NCBI GenBank assembly: GCA_030692925.1
Contig: JAUYBY010000015.1
Span: 1-37,157, forward strand
Length of the DNA stretch: 37,157 bases
Reading direction: 5' to 3'
From: Candidatus Zixiibacteriota bacterium
Lineage (GTDB): Bacteria; Zixibacteria; MSB-5A5; RBG-16-43-9
Shown: positions 15,454 through 25,180 of the stretch, one piece after another
How the letters are laid out: each line of letters begins with the position of its first letter
How positions within the stretch are numbered: position 1 is the first letter of the stretch
Program-made: the position numbers and the translations under genes
Notes under the pieces: generated by a model
The model's input: only the letters and a program-made list of their open reading frames with translations
Database searches by the model: none
What the model was told of the DNA's origin: nothing

Positions 15454-16849
15454 CTTTTTTCCCCTTTAGATTCAGTACCGCTTCCTTAAAAACTCTTCCC
15501 CTATGCTCATAATCTTTGAACATATCAAAGCTGGCGCAGGCAGGGGAAAGCAAAACGCAGTCACCCTTATCCGCTTTCTTGAACCCTAATTCTACTCCCT
15601 CCTGCAGGGAACCGACTATGTAAGTAGGCACCAGATCCCCTAAGGCCTCTTTTATTTTCTCTTTTGCCTGGCCCAAAAGGATCAGCCCTTTAACCTTCGA
15701 TTTGACTAACTCCTTCAATTTTGTAAAATCTCCGCCTTTATCCTTGCCTCCGGCGATGAGAAAAATCGGCTCTTTTATGCTCTGCAGGGCATAGAACACA
15801 GAATCGACATTAGTGGCTTTGGAATCATTAACGAATCTTACCTGGTCGATTAGGGCTACTTCCTCTAACCGGTGTTCGACCCCTTTGAAACTTCTCAGAG
15901 CTTTTTCCATTGAATCTTTTTTCACGCCTAAGGCGGCATTGATGGCACAGGCAGCACAGGCATTGGACAGATTATGGGGACCTTTAATCCCAATATCTTC
16001 AACCGGGATTATCTCCTCGGCTTTACCATTTAGCTGAAATACTATATTTCCGTTTTTAACATAGGAGCCAACCTTCAGTTCGCTTATAGTGCTGAAAAAC
16101 AGGCTCTTTGCCCTGGACAGAGGTGCCAGGTTTGAGGTTACCGGGTCATCCCAGTTTAAAACGACAAAATCATCCTCGGTCTGATTCTCGAAAATTCTCA
16201 GCTTGGCATCAGTGTAGCTTTTCATATCAGGATAACGGTCCAGATGATCCGGGGTAACGTTCAAAATTGCCGAGATCTTAGGCTTGAACTCCTCGATTTT
16301 CTCTAACTGAAAACTGGAGACCTCCAGAACGATTATGCCCTTACTGGAAACCTCCTGCACCACACTTGAGAACGGAACACCGATATTTCCCGCCACCTTT
16401 ACCTCCCTTCCATCCTCTTTTAATATCTCTCCCACCAGGGTGGCGGTAGTGGTTTTGCCATTTGAGCCGGTAATACCTATGATCTGAGCTTCTGAAAGCC
16501 AGTAAGCTACCTCTATTTCCGAGAAGATAGGTATCCCTTTGTTCTGAGCTTCAATCAAGATCGGTAGATCAGAGGGTATACCCGGACTTATGATAAGATA
16601 GTCCTTATGTTCAATGGATTCTTCCGTGTGTCCTCCAGTCTCATAGTCTATTCCTGAGTTTTTCAATTCTGTAATCTCTGAGGATAAGCTTTCCTTATCC
16701 TTCTTTTCCGTCAAGAAAACCGATGCACCCAGACTCTTCAAAACCTTAGCCAGAGCCATACCGGACCGAGCCATCCCGAAAACAGAGATTTTTTTCCCTC
16801 TAATCCGATCCACTCTCACGCACACCTCATCCGAACAAAGCGCTCTCAA
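15446..16849 (-). CDS. murD: UDP-N-acetylmuramoyl-L-alanine--D-glutamate ligase MurD
   Basis: MurD adds D-glutamate to UDP-MurNAc-L-Ala. Motifs seen include GMARSGMALAKVL near residue 25, the ATP loop GITGSNGKTTTATLVG, LNVTPDHLDRY, and NDSKATNVDSV near the C-terminal domain. The start given is a TTG at 16849 preceded by GAGGGG at five bases. A GTG twelve codons later (16813), giving VDRIRGKKISVFG, fits the usual family start better and also has an upstream GAGGTG, so the true start is undecided. The stop overlaps ftsW by eight bases. Confidence 0.95.
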   Translation of the reverse strand: MRALCSDEVCVRVDRIRGKKISVFGMARSGMALAKVLKSLGASVFLTEKKDKESLSSEITELKNSGIDYETGGHTEESIEHKDYLIISPGIPSDLPILIEAQNKGIPIFSEIEVAYWLSEAQIIGITGSNGKTTTATLVGEILKEDGREVKVAGNIGVPFSSVVQEVSSKGIIVLEVSSFQLEKIEEFKPKISAILNVTPDHLDRYPDMKSYTDAKLRIFENQTEDDFVVLNWDDPVTSNLAPLSRAKSLFFSTISELKVGSYVKNGNIVFQLNGKAEEIIPVEDIGIKGPHNLSNACAACAINAALGVKKDSMEKALRSFKGVEHRLEEVALIDQVRFVNDSKATNVDSVFYALQSIKEPIFLIAGGKDKGGDFTKLKELVKSKVKGLILLGQAKEKIKEALGDLVPTYIVGSLQEGVELGFKKADKGDCVLLSPACASFDMFKDYEHRGRVFKEAVLNLKGKKDD

Positions 16850-17118
16850 TTTTTCCCCTCAAACCCTTGAATCCTCTTTTTATATTATCTTAGATCTGCG
16901 TAGCCGAGCCTTTAAGGCTCGGCGGCCGATAAAAGCTTTACGGCGGCTACGCCGGGCATTGCTCCTCGTAGAGAGGTCTAAAACCTCCGCTACGCGAACT
17001 TTTTCTTTTTCCCCTCTATGGGGAGTGCAAGAGTTTGCTCTTGCCTCCGTCAACGCATCAGCCTCAAGGTCAAATTCGACAAGCTGATGCACTCCACTCA
17101 AGAATCCCTGAACCCTTT
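16850..17118. repeat. Repeat-filled gap between mraY and murD
   Basis: This 269-base interruption of the dcw cluster includes hairpin arms GAGCCTT/AAGGCTC (about 16904-16921), CGTAG ... CTACG-type ends, GAGGTC/GACCTC-like arms around AAAACCTC (16970-16990), and GCAAGAG/CTCTTGC (about 17027-17043). No gene is supported. Confidence 0.6.
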
Positions 17119-18207
17119 TTACCTTATTTTCAGGGTACTCAGGGTCAAAAGGGCAAATATCGCTCCTGCTATCCAGAATCTTACCACCACCTTTGGCTCC
17201 TGCCAGCCCAAAAGCTCAAAATGATGATGCAATGGTGCCATCTTGAAAATCCTTTTACCTTTACTCCACTTAAAATAGACCACCTGCAGCATAACCGAAA
17301 GTGCTTCAGCCACGAACACTCCGCCAACAATTACCAACAACAGCTCTTTTTTTACAAGAACAGCTAATAATCCCAAAGAGCCTCCTAAGGCTAAAGCCCC
17401 GGTATCCCCCATAAAGACCTTTGCTGGATAGGAGTTGAACCATAAGAAACCTAATGCCGCTCCGATTAAAGTCCCGCAGAAGATGGTCAGCTCACCAGCC
17501 CCTTCTAAATAAGTAATACCTAAATATCTGGAAAAATCCGTCCTTCCTGTAACATAGGCTATACCAGCAAAGGCGATTGCGCATAGCCCGGCTAAGCCTA
17601 TGGCTAATCCATCCAGCCCATCAGTCAAATTCACCGCATTGGATGAGCCAGTCAGGACCAGCATCACAAAGGGAATGTATAAGATCCCGAAATCCAGGAA
17701 GTAGCTTTTGAGAAAAGGTATCTCAGTGGCTGTATCGAAATTGCTCGACGGCGGGAAAAAATAAAGAAGAGCTCCTATGATTAAGCCCAGACTCACCTGT
17801 CCTATTAATTTTTTCCTGCCGACCAGTCCTTTGCGCTGGTGTTTTATGGCTTTGAGATAATCATCCATAAACCCGATCGCACCGGTCCAGGCAGTTGCCA
17901 GAAGAATCAGCTGTATATAACGGTTGGAAAGGTCAGCCCAAAGGGCAGTGGGCAGCAAAACTGAAAAAAGGATTATCAGTCCGCCCATAGTTGGCGTCCC
18001 CTCCTTCGTCAGATGGGTTGCTGGCCCCTCTGCCCTTATCTTTTCCTTCACCTGTTTTTCCCTGAGTTTGCGGATGAAGTAGGGTCCCAGAATCAGACTT
18101 ATCAAAAGAGCAGTGACTGTAGCGTAAGCGCTTCGGAAGGTTATATATTTAAACAGGTTAAAAAAACTTATATGTTCACTTAAAGGATATAAAAGATGAT
18201 AGAGCAT
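17119..18207 (-). CDS. mraY: MraY, phospho-N-acetylmuramoyl-pentapeptide transferase
   Basis: MraY makes lipid I by moving phospho-MurNAc-pentapeptide onto undecaprenyl phosphate in the inner membrane. The 362 residues have about ten membrane segments. Signature motifs are FMDDYLKAIKHQRKGL near residue 117, NLTDGLDGLAIG near residue 194, and the cytoplasmic PLHHHFELLGW near residue 331. It begins one base after the murF stop. The following 269-base gap separates it from murD. Confidence 0.97.
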   Translation of the reverse strand: MLYHLLYPLSEHISFFNLFKYITFRSAYATVTALLISLILGPYFIRKLREKQVKEKIRAEGPATHLTKEGTPTMGGLIILFSVLLPTALWADLSNRYIQLILLATAWTGAIGFMDDYLKAIKHQRKGLVGRKKLIGQVSLGLIIGALLYFFPPSSNFDTATEIPFLKSYFLDFGILYIPFVMLVLTGSSNAVNLTDGLDGLAIGLAGLCAIAFAGIAYVTGRTDFSRYLGITYLEGAGELTIFCGTLIGAALGFLWFNSYPAKVFMGDTGALALGGSLGLLAVLVKKELLLVIVGGVFVAEALSVMLQVVYFKWSKGKRIFKMAPLHHHFELLGWQEPKVVVRFWIAGAIFALLTLSTLKIR

Positions 18208-18208
18208 C

Positions 18209-19624
18209 TTAACTTTTGACCGGATAAAGTTTTTTTAAACCATCCACTACTTCTTCTAAACCTATTTTCCTCGAGCCTTTGAAAAGAACCACATCCCCGG
18301 GTTTTAAGATTTCCAGCAAAGTTTCCAAAAGACTTTTTTTATCCTTAAAAGGAAATATATTTTCACTTTTAAAACCTTTCTCTTTTGCACCTTGAGTAAT
18401 TCCTGAAGAAAGCTCTCCCAGGGTAAAAAGGTAGTCGATCTGGCATTCTTTGACTCTCTCACCTATCTTTTTGTGATACTCTAAGGACTTCTCTCCTAAC
18501 TCTAACATATCCCCTAAAACTGCCACTTTATTCCCTGAAGTTTTCATTTCCTTAAGGGTTTCTAAAGCCATCTGCATGGAGACGGGATTGGCATTGTAGG
18601 AATCATTCAGGATTTTGATCCCATCTACTTCAGACAGTTCCATTCTCAACTGAACCGGTGTATAATCCTCAAGGGCTTCTTTTATCTTTTCATTTTCTAC
18701 TTTGAGGATCGAGCCTACCGAAAATGCGGCTAAGGCATTATAAACATTGTGTTTCCCTAAGAGCTTTAGAGTAATTGGAAATAAATTATTTACAGAAAAC
18801 GAGAAAAATCCATTACCGTTCTGAACGATATTCATGGCTGCAAAATCAGCTTCTCTTTCCAGGCCAAAGGTATAGACTTTTCTTTTTTCCGTTTTAGCTC
18901 TTTTTGAAAGCCAGGGGTCATCTGCATTCAGGACAATTTTTCCTTTTTCATCCATATTATCCAGAAGCTCAAATTTAGCCTGAGCGATTTTCTCCAAACT
19001 TCCCATAAACTCCAAATGAGCTGGACCTATATTGGTGATCAGTCCCATGTCAGGATTTACCATCCTGGTCAAAATTCCTATCTCTCCTGGCTGGTTCATC
19101 CCCAATTCCAGGGCCAAAACTTCAGTTTCAGGAGTAATCTTTAACAGAGTTAATGGAACACCGATCTGATTATTGAAGCTTTTTTCTGAACGAAGTACCT
19201 TATATTTTTTTGAAAGGACTTCAGCTATCATCTCTTTGGTAGTGGTTTTACCGTTCGTGCCAGTGATAGCCACTACTTTGACCTTGAATTTATCCCGGTA
19301 CCACCTGGCGATATTTTGCAGGGCAGTCCTGGTATCTTTAACCAGAACCGCCCTTTTCTCTGAGGTGGAAGATAAGTAGGGAATTTCTCTATCTGTTAAT
19401 TTGTCTTCTGAAATGACTACACAGGATGCCCCTCTGTCCAGCGCCTGTTTTATAAAGTCGTGTCCGTCAAACTTCTCCCCTTTTATGGCTATGAAAAGAT
19501 TCTGCGGCTCGATCGTTCTGGAGTCAATAGACACCCCCTTGAGCAGGAAATTCTCAAAAGGCCCTTCGGGAAAGGGTTTCCCTTTAACTACGTCCAAAAG
19601 TTCTTTATATCTTAGCTCAATCAT
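18209..19624 (-). CDS. murF: MurF, UDP-MurNAc-tripeptide--D-alanyl-D-alanine ligase
   Basis: MurF adds the D-Ala-D-Ala dipeptide to complete the UDP-MurNAc-pentapeptide. The 471 residues show the ATP loop AITGTNGKTTTKEM near residue 118, LELGMNQPGEIG, ITNIGPAHLEFMGS, and NDSYNANPVSM near residue 338, all typical of MurF. No ddl gene, whose product supplies D-Ala-D-Ala, lies in the window. It follows murE after a 190-base gap that carries a repeat. Confidence 0.96.
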   Translation of the reverse strand: MIELRYKELLDVVKGKPFPEGPFENFLLKGVSIDSRTIEPQNLFIAIKGEKFDGHDFIKQALDRGASCVVISEDKLTDREIPYLSSTSEKRAVLVKDTRTALQNIARWYRDKFKVKVVAITGTNGKTTTKEMIAEVLSKKYKVLRSEKSFNNQIGVPLTLLKITPETEVLALELGMNQPGEIGILTRMVNPDMGLITNIGPAHLEFMGSLEKIAQAKFELLDNMDEKGKIVLNADDPWLSKRAKTEKRKVYTFGLEREADFAAMNIVQNGNGFFSFSVNNLFPITLKLLGKHNVYNALAAFSVGSILKVENEKIKEALEDYTPVQLRMELSEVDGIKILNDSYNANPVSMQMALETLKEMKTSGNKVAVLGDMLELGEKSLEYHKKIGERVKECQIDYLFTLGELSSGITQGAKEKGFKSENIFPFKDKKSLLETLLEILKPGDVVLFKGSRKIGLEEVVDGLKKLYPVKS

Positions 19625-19737
19625 AAAACAATTTAGTTTTCTAATCTGTAGTTGCTCGATTTATCGAGCAAGGCGCAAAATGAATTGGGCAATTACTATC
19701 TGCTTTTTTTCTGGACCAGCAGCCTTTCCGACTTTTT

Positions 19738-19805
19738 TCGTCGGGCGTAAAACCCGACGCTACTGACCAACGAGGCTCCGTTGGTGAGGACACCAACGGA
19801 GAGCA
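19738..19805. repeat. Hairpin plus 43-base dispersed repeat, copy 2
   Basis: A CGTCGGG/CCCGACG hairpin (about 19739-19759) is followed by the 43-base repeat (19763-19805), identical to 12994-13036. It sits in the gap between murE and murF. The hairpin half is related to 7880-7900 and 29044-29064. Confidence 0.8.
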
Positions 19806-19814
19806 ATCTTCCCA

Positions 19815-21284
19815 TTAAACTTTTAAGCCTTTGAGAGTTCTTAGCTCTTCTTCTACAATCTCCCTTTCACTGAAATGGATCTTCTCTTTACCAATTATCT
19901 GGTAATCCTCATGCCCTTTACCTGCTAAAACCACAGTGTCGTTTTCTTTTGCTCTTCTCAAGGCAGAGATAATTGCCTCTTTTCGATCCAAAATTATTTC
20001 CACTTTTGATCTATCAGAAACCCCTTTTAGTATCTCTTCGATTATCCACTTCGGATCTTCGCTCCTGGGATTATCAGTGGTAAGGATGACAAAATCAGCT
20101 AAGTTGCTTGCAATCCTCCCCATCGGTTCCCTTTTTGTTCTGTCCCTGTCACCCCCGCATCCAAATAAGAAGATTATCTTTCCCTGTGTCATTTTTCTAA
20201 CTGTTAGGAGCAGGTTCTCAAAGGCAAAAGGAGTATGAGCATAGTCGATTATCACCTTGAAATTCTGACCTGACTCTATTTGCTCTAGTCTACCCGGAGC
20301 TCCGGAGAAACTTTCTAAACCTGCCTTGATTTTTGAAAGACTCGTTCCGGTAACAAAAGCGGAGGCAACAGCAGCCAGGGCATTGTAGATATTCACATCG
20401 CCCAAGACCTTCAAGTCTATATCCAGATCACCAACAGGGGTGACCAGTTCTAATTTGAACCCTGAACCAGTCTGGGAACAGGTTTTTACATAGAAATCTG
20501 CTTCTTTGTTTTTCAACGAGTATGTTAATCTTACCCCTTTGCTGACATTGTAGAAGTATTCCCATTCCGGATCATCCAGATTGATCACCGCGTAACTGTC
20601 CTCTTTAAGATTCTGAAATAGAATCCCTTTAGCCTCCTTGTAAGATCTCATATCTTTGTGGAAATCCAGATGCTCCGGATTTAAGTTGGTGAAGACCGCC
20701 ACGTCGAAATCGACCATTTTTACCCGGTTCAGGACTAAGGAATGAGATGATACCTCCATCGCCACAGAGGAGACTTTCTGTTTCAGCATCTCACAAAACA
20801 TCCTCTGCAGGTCCAGTGACTCCGGAGTGGTATTTACTGCCGGGATTTTTTTATCACCTACATAGTAAGCTACAGTCCCGATTAAACCTGTTTTCTGTGC
20901 ATCTTTTTCCCAGATAGCTCTTAGCATATAGGTGATGGTGGTCTTGCCGTTGGTTCCGGTTACTCCAACTACTTTCAGCTTAGAGGAGGGGTAATCATAG
21001 TACAAAGCAGAGATGAGCGCCAGGGCTTCTCTTGAGTCTTTCACTTTTATCTGGGCTTTTAAAGGATAATCACCCTTTTTTTCCAAGATGCAGGCAATAG
21101 CCCCTTTCTGGATAGCGGAGATTATATATTCATGCCCGTCCTGCTCAAATCCGGACATGGCGAAAAAAAGATCATCCTTTTCTATCTTTCTGGAATCATA
21201 TTCTAATTTATTTATGTTACAATCGATATCTCCGTAAATTTCCTTATCCGGGAGCACTTCCAGAAGTTTCTTTAGCTTAGTCAT
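19815..21284 (-). CDS. murE: MurE, UDP-MurNAc-L-Ala-D-Glu--meso-diaminopimelate ligase
   Basis: MurE adds the third residue of the stem peptide. The DNPR motif in LTTDNPRSEDPKWI (about residue 395) marks meso-diaminopimelate specificity, implying Gram-negative-type peptidoglycan. The ATP loop GVTGTNGKTTITYM, TPESLDLQ and EVSSHSL are present. ATG at 21284 is preferred: it overlaps the ftsI stop by eight bases and gives MTKLKKLLEVL. A start 11 codons upstream (21317) would add a segment that has no family support. The length is about 489 residues. Confidence 0.96.
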   Translation of the reverse strand: MTKLKKLLEVLPDKEIYGDIDCNINKLEYDSRKIEKDDLFFAMSGFEQDGHEYIISAIQKGAIACILEKKGDYPLKAQIKVKDSREALALISALYYDYPSSKLKVVGVTGTNGKTTITYMLRAIWEKDAQKTGLIGTVAYYVGDKKIPAVNTTPESLDLQRMFCEMLKQKVSSVAMEVSSHSLVLNRVKMVDFDVAVFTNLNPEHLDFHKDMRSYKEAKGILFQNLKEDSYAVINLDDPEWEYFYNVSKGVRLTYSLKNKEADFYVKTCSQTGSGFKLELVTPVGDLDIDLKVLGDVNIYNALAAVASAFVTGTSLSKIKAGLESFSGAPGRLEQIESGQNFKVIIDYAHTPFAFENLLLTVRKMTQGKIIFLFGCGGDRDRTKREPMGRIASNLADFVILTTDNPRSEDPKWIIEEILKGVSDRSKVEIILDRKEAIISALRRAKENDTVVLAGKGHEDYQIIGKEKIHFSEREIVEEELRTLKGLKV

Positions 21285-23331
21285 CTGACTTGCACTCCAG
21301 AAAACAGGTTTCTCCACCTGTAAGTTTCGTTCCAGGCAAGGGTATCTGCTTTATCACTTTGCCCGAACCCTGTAGCTTTACGGTAATTGAATAAGAGCTT
21401 AAAAGCTTGACAGCTTCCCTTACAGTGGAGCCCGTTAAATCCGGCATTATTTTCCGGTCCTGCATCAGTGTCAAATCCTTTTCATCACTGCCAGAATTTA
21501 GCTTCCCCTTTAGAGAGGGAACATCCTGCTCATTCAGCCGTACCTTGTGAAGTGTGGCTGCTTGAGCAGCTGATTTTTGTCTTTCAGAATCCTGTTCCCT
21601 GGAGGCAACCGCAAAAGAGACCTGTGGCTTTTCAATTTTATTTTTCACCAGTAGATTCTCAGATGGGATTATCTTCTCAGTTACTCTTTTGAAAGCCGGA
21701 CCCGCTGTCTGGCCTCCATAATGCATCCCTTTAGGCGAGTCCAGTATGATTAAACCCACCATCTGAGGGTTTTCTGCCGGAAAAAACCCGACAAAAGAAG
21801 CGATATATTTGTCCTTCTGGTAACCTCTTTTTCCAACTTTAGGCTTCTCCGCTGTGCCAGTTTTTCCAGCTATATTCACTCCTTCTATTTTTACAGTATT
21901 CCCTGTTCCGTCAGTCACCACACCCTTTAAGAACTCAGTTAAAAGATAAGAGGTCTTTGGCTCCAACGCTCTTCTCAACACGGTCGGCTGGAACTCCTGA
22001 GCGACTTTTCCCTCCTCATCCAGAATCGCTTTCACCACGTAAGGTTTAAGAAGAAGACCACCATTGGCTATGGCAGCATAGGCACATACAAGCTGGAGCG
22101 GGGTAACTGAAATGCCCTGACCTATGGCGAAAGTTGCGGTAGTGATATCTGACCATCTCTTAGCAGAGGAGGGAAGAAGTCCTTTCGCCTCTCCTGGCAG
22201 GTCTATTCCGGTTCTCTCTCCAAATCCGAACCTCTTAGCATAATCTAAAAGGTTCTCGTCACCAACCTCCATTGCCACCTTAGCCATACCTATATTGCTG
22301 GAGAAAACCACACAGTCTTTAAAGGTTAGCCACCCGTATTCGTGAATATCATGGAACGTCTTTTTTCCGATCTTGAACTTTCCTTTTTCAGCAAAAAGAG
22401 AATCCTCAGGTTTTTTGATCCCTTTTTCCAGTGCAGCCGCAGCTGTGACAATTTTAAAGGTAGAGCCTGGCTCGAAATTATCGCAGACTAAACTGTTTTT
22501 AAGCCTCAACTCAGAAGATTTGTTCTCTGCATTTTCTTTTGAGATATATGCCATAGCCAGGATCTCTCCTGTGCTCGGGTTTAGAAGAATGCCGGAACCA
22601 GCTTCTGAACCGGTAAGCTTAATGGAGTTCTTCAGTTCATCTTCTAATTTAGCCTGAAGGTCCAAATCCAGAGTCAGCACCAGGCTTTTTCCGCTCTTTG
22701 GATCTATTAGGGGATATTCCCTTATCTGGTATGAGTTTCCCCAGGCATCCTTTTGAAAAATCCCCTTCCCTTCCTTTCCGGATAGGACCTGGTTATACTG
22801 ATATTCTACGCCAGCAGAACCTTTATTATCTATGTCTGTGAAACCTATCAGGTCGCAAGCCAAGGGATAATAAGGATAACTTCTCTTGGTCTCTTCCCGC
22901 ACGTATATCCCCTTTAAGCGCCAGCTTTTTATCTTTTCAGCTTCCTCTTTTTCGCACTTCCTTTTTAGCCAGACAAACCTTTTTCCATCCTGGCATAGGG
23001 AGCCTTTGATCTCCTGGTCACTTTTTTCAGACAAGGCTGAGAACCGGTTCGCTACCAGGCCCTTATTGGTAACGCTTTCCGGCACTGCAAAAAAAGACTC
23101 AGCCGGAAGGTTAAAAGCCAGAATCTTCATATTCCGGTCATAGATCACACCGCGTTTTGCTTCTAACTTCAGGCAGACCTCCTGCTGGCGTAAAGCAAGT
23201 TTCTGGATTTGCGCACTCTTGACTACCTGGAGCTGAAAAACCCGCAGAAGTACTGTCAGGATGAAAAGGACTGCTAACAGAAAAAGGATCGTGCTTCTTC
23301 TTTTGAGTTCCGATTTTTTCTTAGAGGTCAT
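21277..23331 (-). CDS. ftsI: FtsI/PBP3-type class B penicillin-binding protein with a PASTA domain
   Basis: FtsI is the septal transpeptidase that cross-links peptidoglycan made by FtsW. The 684 residues have a membrane anchor (about residues 15-33), a PBP dimerisation domain, and the transpeptidase domain with the active-site Ser290 in EPGSTFK, VFSSN as the SxN motif, and KTG at 490-492. A single C-terminal PASTA domain starts near MPDLTGSTVREAVKLL, after a low-complexity linker. A C-terminal PASTA domain is common in Gram-positives and several candidate phyla but absent from E. coli FtsI. It overlaps ftsL by 11 bases and murE by eight. Confidence 0.96.
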   Translation of the reverse strand: MTSKKKSELKRRSTILFLLAVLFILTVLLRVFQLQVVKSAQIQKLALRQQEVCLKLEAKRGVIYDRNMKILAFNLPAESFFAVPESVTNKGLVANRFSALSEKSDQEIKGSLCQDGKRFVWLKRKCEKEEAEKIKSWRLKGIYVREETKRSYPYYPLACDLIGFTDIDNKGSAGVEYQYNQVLSGKEGKGIFQKDAWGNSYQIREYPLIDPKSGKSLVLTLDLDLQAKLEDELKNSIKLTGSEAGSGILLNPSTGEILAMAYISKENAENKSSELRLKNSLVCDNFEPGSTFKIVTAAAALEKGIKKPEDSLFAEKGKFKIGKKTFHDIHEYGWLTFKDCVVFSSNIGMAKVAMEVGDENLLDYAKRFGFGERTGIDLPGEAKGLLPSSAKRWSDITTATFAIGQGISVTPLQLVCAYAAIANGGLLLKPYVVKAILDEEGKVAQEFQPTVLRRALEPKTSYLLTEFLKGVVTDGTGNTVKIEGVNIAGKTGTAEKPKVGKRGYQKDKYIASFVGFFPAENPQMVGLIILDSPKGMHYGGQTAGPAFKRVTEKIIPSENLLVKNKIEKPQVSFAVASREQDSERQKSAAQAATLHKVRLNEQDVPSLKGKLNSGSDEKDLTLMQDRKIMPDLTGSTVREAVKLLSSYSITVKLQGSGKVIKQIPLPGTKLTGGETCFLECKSDD

Positions 23332-23761
23332 GTTTTATCTCTTTAGCTGGTATTCTTTTCTCTTCAAAAGGATAAAGTTTTTTCCCAAAATTTTTGAGCT
23401 TGACCCACAGGTTTGCAGGAAGATTTGACTTTTTTGGCTGCCGTTCATACACCCGCTGAATTTGATATTCAGCAGGATGGATCAACCCTAACTTCTCCTG
23501 GGAGATCTCCTCTATCCTCTCAAAGGATGAGAGTTCCGAGGTCTCCAGGGTGAGGTATTTATATTTTTTCTCCTCTTCAGCCAGGAGCTTTTTTTGTTCC
23601 TGTATCTCTTTTAAGAGCTTTATGACCTTAACCCTCTGCCAGACATAAAGGGTTGAAAAAACGATCAGCACCAGTAGAACTAGATAAAAGAGCTTATGGC
23701 TATGTCCTTTAATCCGATTCCTTTGCGGTTTTGGCCTGTAAAAGAATTTGAATTCTGACAA
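23321..23761 (-). CDS. ftsL: FtsL-like division protein
   Basis: FtsL is a bitopic protein that bridges FtsQ/FtsB to FtsW/FtsI. The 146 residues show a basic cytoplasmic tail (about residues 1-24), one membrane segment (LFYLVLLVLIVFSTLYVW), a coiled coil (KVIKLLKEIQEQKKLLAEEEKKY), and a segment RIEEISQEKLGLIHPAEYQI that is typical of the FtsL C-terminal region. A further 40-residue basic tail is longer than usual. The start is a TTG with AAGGAG six bases upstream. The call depends on position between rsmH and ftsI plus topology. Confidence 0.85.
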   Translation of the reverse strand: MSEFKFFYRPKPQRNRIKGHSHKLFYLVLLVLIVFSTLYVWQRVKVIKLLKEIQEQKKLLAEEEKKYKYLTLETSELSSFERIEEISQEKLGLIHPAEYQIQRVYERQPKKSNLPANLWVKLKNFGKKLYPFEEKRIPAKEIKHDL

Positions 23762-23784
23762 GCAAGCTCCTTACTTCACGTGGA

Positions 23785-24732
23785 CTACGCAATCTTTTCT
23801 GTAGCTCTTAATTTTGCACTTCTGGCTCTTGGATTTTCTTCGATCTCTTTCTCATCCGGAATAACCGGTTTCCTGGTCAAGATTTTCAACACTTTCTTTC
23901 CTCCGCAGGTGCAGACTGGAAAATTCGGTGGACAGGTGCATCCTTTAGCCAGCTCAGAGAATCTATTCTTGACGATTCTATCTTCTAAGGAATGATAGGA
24001 GATAACGCAGACCCTGCCACCGGGAACTAAAGCTTCAATTCCTGCATCCAGTCCCTTTTTTAATTCAGAGAGCTCTTCGTTTACCTCAATTCTTAAAGCC
24101 TGAAAAATCCGTGAAAGGGTTTTGATATCACCTTTTGTTTTCAATATGCTTTTCATTATATCCTTGAGCTCTTTGGTGGATTCGATCTTTTTGATTTTTC
24201 TGTTCAGGACAATTGCCTGAGCTATCCTTTTAGAGAATCTTTCCTCGCCATATTCCTTGAAAATCCTGGCAAGTTCTTCAATTGGATATTTATTTATAAC
24301 GTCTGTTGCCTTTATTCCTTCGCTCCGCTCAAATCTCATATCCAGTGGACCCTCGGTAGAGTAACTGAAACCCCTTTCCGGGGTATCTAACTGATAAGAG
24401 GAAAGCCCTAAGTCAAAAAGGACCCCGCTTATTTTCTCTAAATTCTGGCTTTTTAATATCTCAGGAAGATGGCTATAACTCTGATTGAAAAAATCCACCT
24501 TCTTTCCAAACCTCCTGAGTCTTTCTTTTGAAATCTTTAAAGAATCGCTATCTCTGTCTATCCCTAAGAGCTTTCCTCCCTCATTCAGCTCTTCTAAAAC
24601 CGCTTCTGCATGTCCTCCGGTTCCCAGGGTCGCATCTATATATGTTCCTGACCTGTCAGTGATTAGATATTCAATTACTTTCTCTTTAAGTACCGGTTTA
24701 TGGTAAATCGTTCCAATCTTCAATCTCTTCAA
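23785..24732 (-). CDS. rsmH: RsmH (MraW), 16S rRNA C1402 N4-methyltransferase
   Basis: RsmH methylates N4 of C1402 in the ribosomal decoding centre. The 315 residues show HKPVLKEKVIEYL, the SAM-binding DATLGTGGHAEAVLE near residue 33, LLGIDRDSDSL, GVLFDLGLSSYQLD near residue 105, and the C-terminal RKPVIPDEKEIEENPRARSAKLR. The likely start is a TTG at 24732, four bases after GAGGAG, inside the end of mraZ (35-base overlap). A second TTG three codons later is possible. Confidence 0.96.
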   Translation of the reverse strand: MKRLKIGTIYHKPVLKEKVIEYLITDRSGTYIDATLGTGGHAEAVLEELNEGGKLLGIDRDSDSLKISKERLRRFGKKVDFFNQSYSHLPEILKSQNLEKISGVLFDLGLSSYQLDTPERGFSYSTEGPLDMRFERSEGIKATDVINKYPIEELARIFKEYGEERFSKRIAQAIVLNRKIKKIESTKELKDIMKSILKTKGDIKTLSRIFQALRIEVNEELSELKKGLDAGIEALVPGGRVCVISYHSLEDRIVKNRFSELAKGCTCPPNFPVCTCGGKKVLKILTRKPVIPDEKEIEENPRARSAKLRATEKIA

Positions 24733-25159
24733 CTATCTCCTCGATTGGTCTTTCTCCTTCTCCACCTTTTTCATACTTCTTGAATAACTCAGGATTCCAG
24801 AGCTCGATCCGATCTGGTAACTTAATTATTCGCACTTCTTTCTCTATTTTGGCATCTGCCAGAAGCTCTTGCGAGATACTCATCCTTCCCTGCTTGTCCA
24901 ACTGGGATTCAGTGGCATTTGAGAAAATGATTCTTAAATAGCGTCTTATATCCTTTTTGTTCGAATGTAGTTTTTTAAGTTTTCCTATGAAATTCTCCCA
25001 TTGATCCATAGAATAGACTGCCAGACAACCTTCCAGCCCCACAGTTATCATATAGGTGTCGCAGAGGGTAGAACTGTTGGTTTTTCTGTATTTAGCTGGA
25101 AGACTTACTCTCCCTTTATGGTCGACAGAGTAGTTATAGGAATTTTTGGTGAGGGGCAT
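24698..25159 (-). CDS. mraZ: MraZ, transcriptional regulator of the dcw cluster
   Basis: MraZ is a DNA-binding protein that represses the dcw operon and itself in E. coli. The 153 residues consist of two SpoVT/AbrB-like halves: NYSVDHKGRVSLPAKYR near residue 10, and ESQLDKQGRMSISQELLADAKI near residue 87. The ATG at 25159 has no good Shine-Dalgarno. It is the first gene of the cluster; four tandem 10-base repeats lie 22 bases upstream and a consensus promoter just beyond them, so autoregulation is strongly suggested. Confidence 0.95.
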   Translation of the reverse strand: MPLTKNSYNYSVDHKGRVSLPAKYRKTNSSTLCDTYMITVGLEGCLAVYSMDQWENFIGKLKKLHSNKKDIRRYLRIIFSNATESQLDKQGRMSISQELLADAKIEKEVRIIKLPDRIELWNPELFKKYEKGGEGERPIEEIVEEIEDWNDLP

Positions 25160-25180
25160 TTTTCTCTATTTTTTAGGTTT

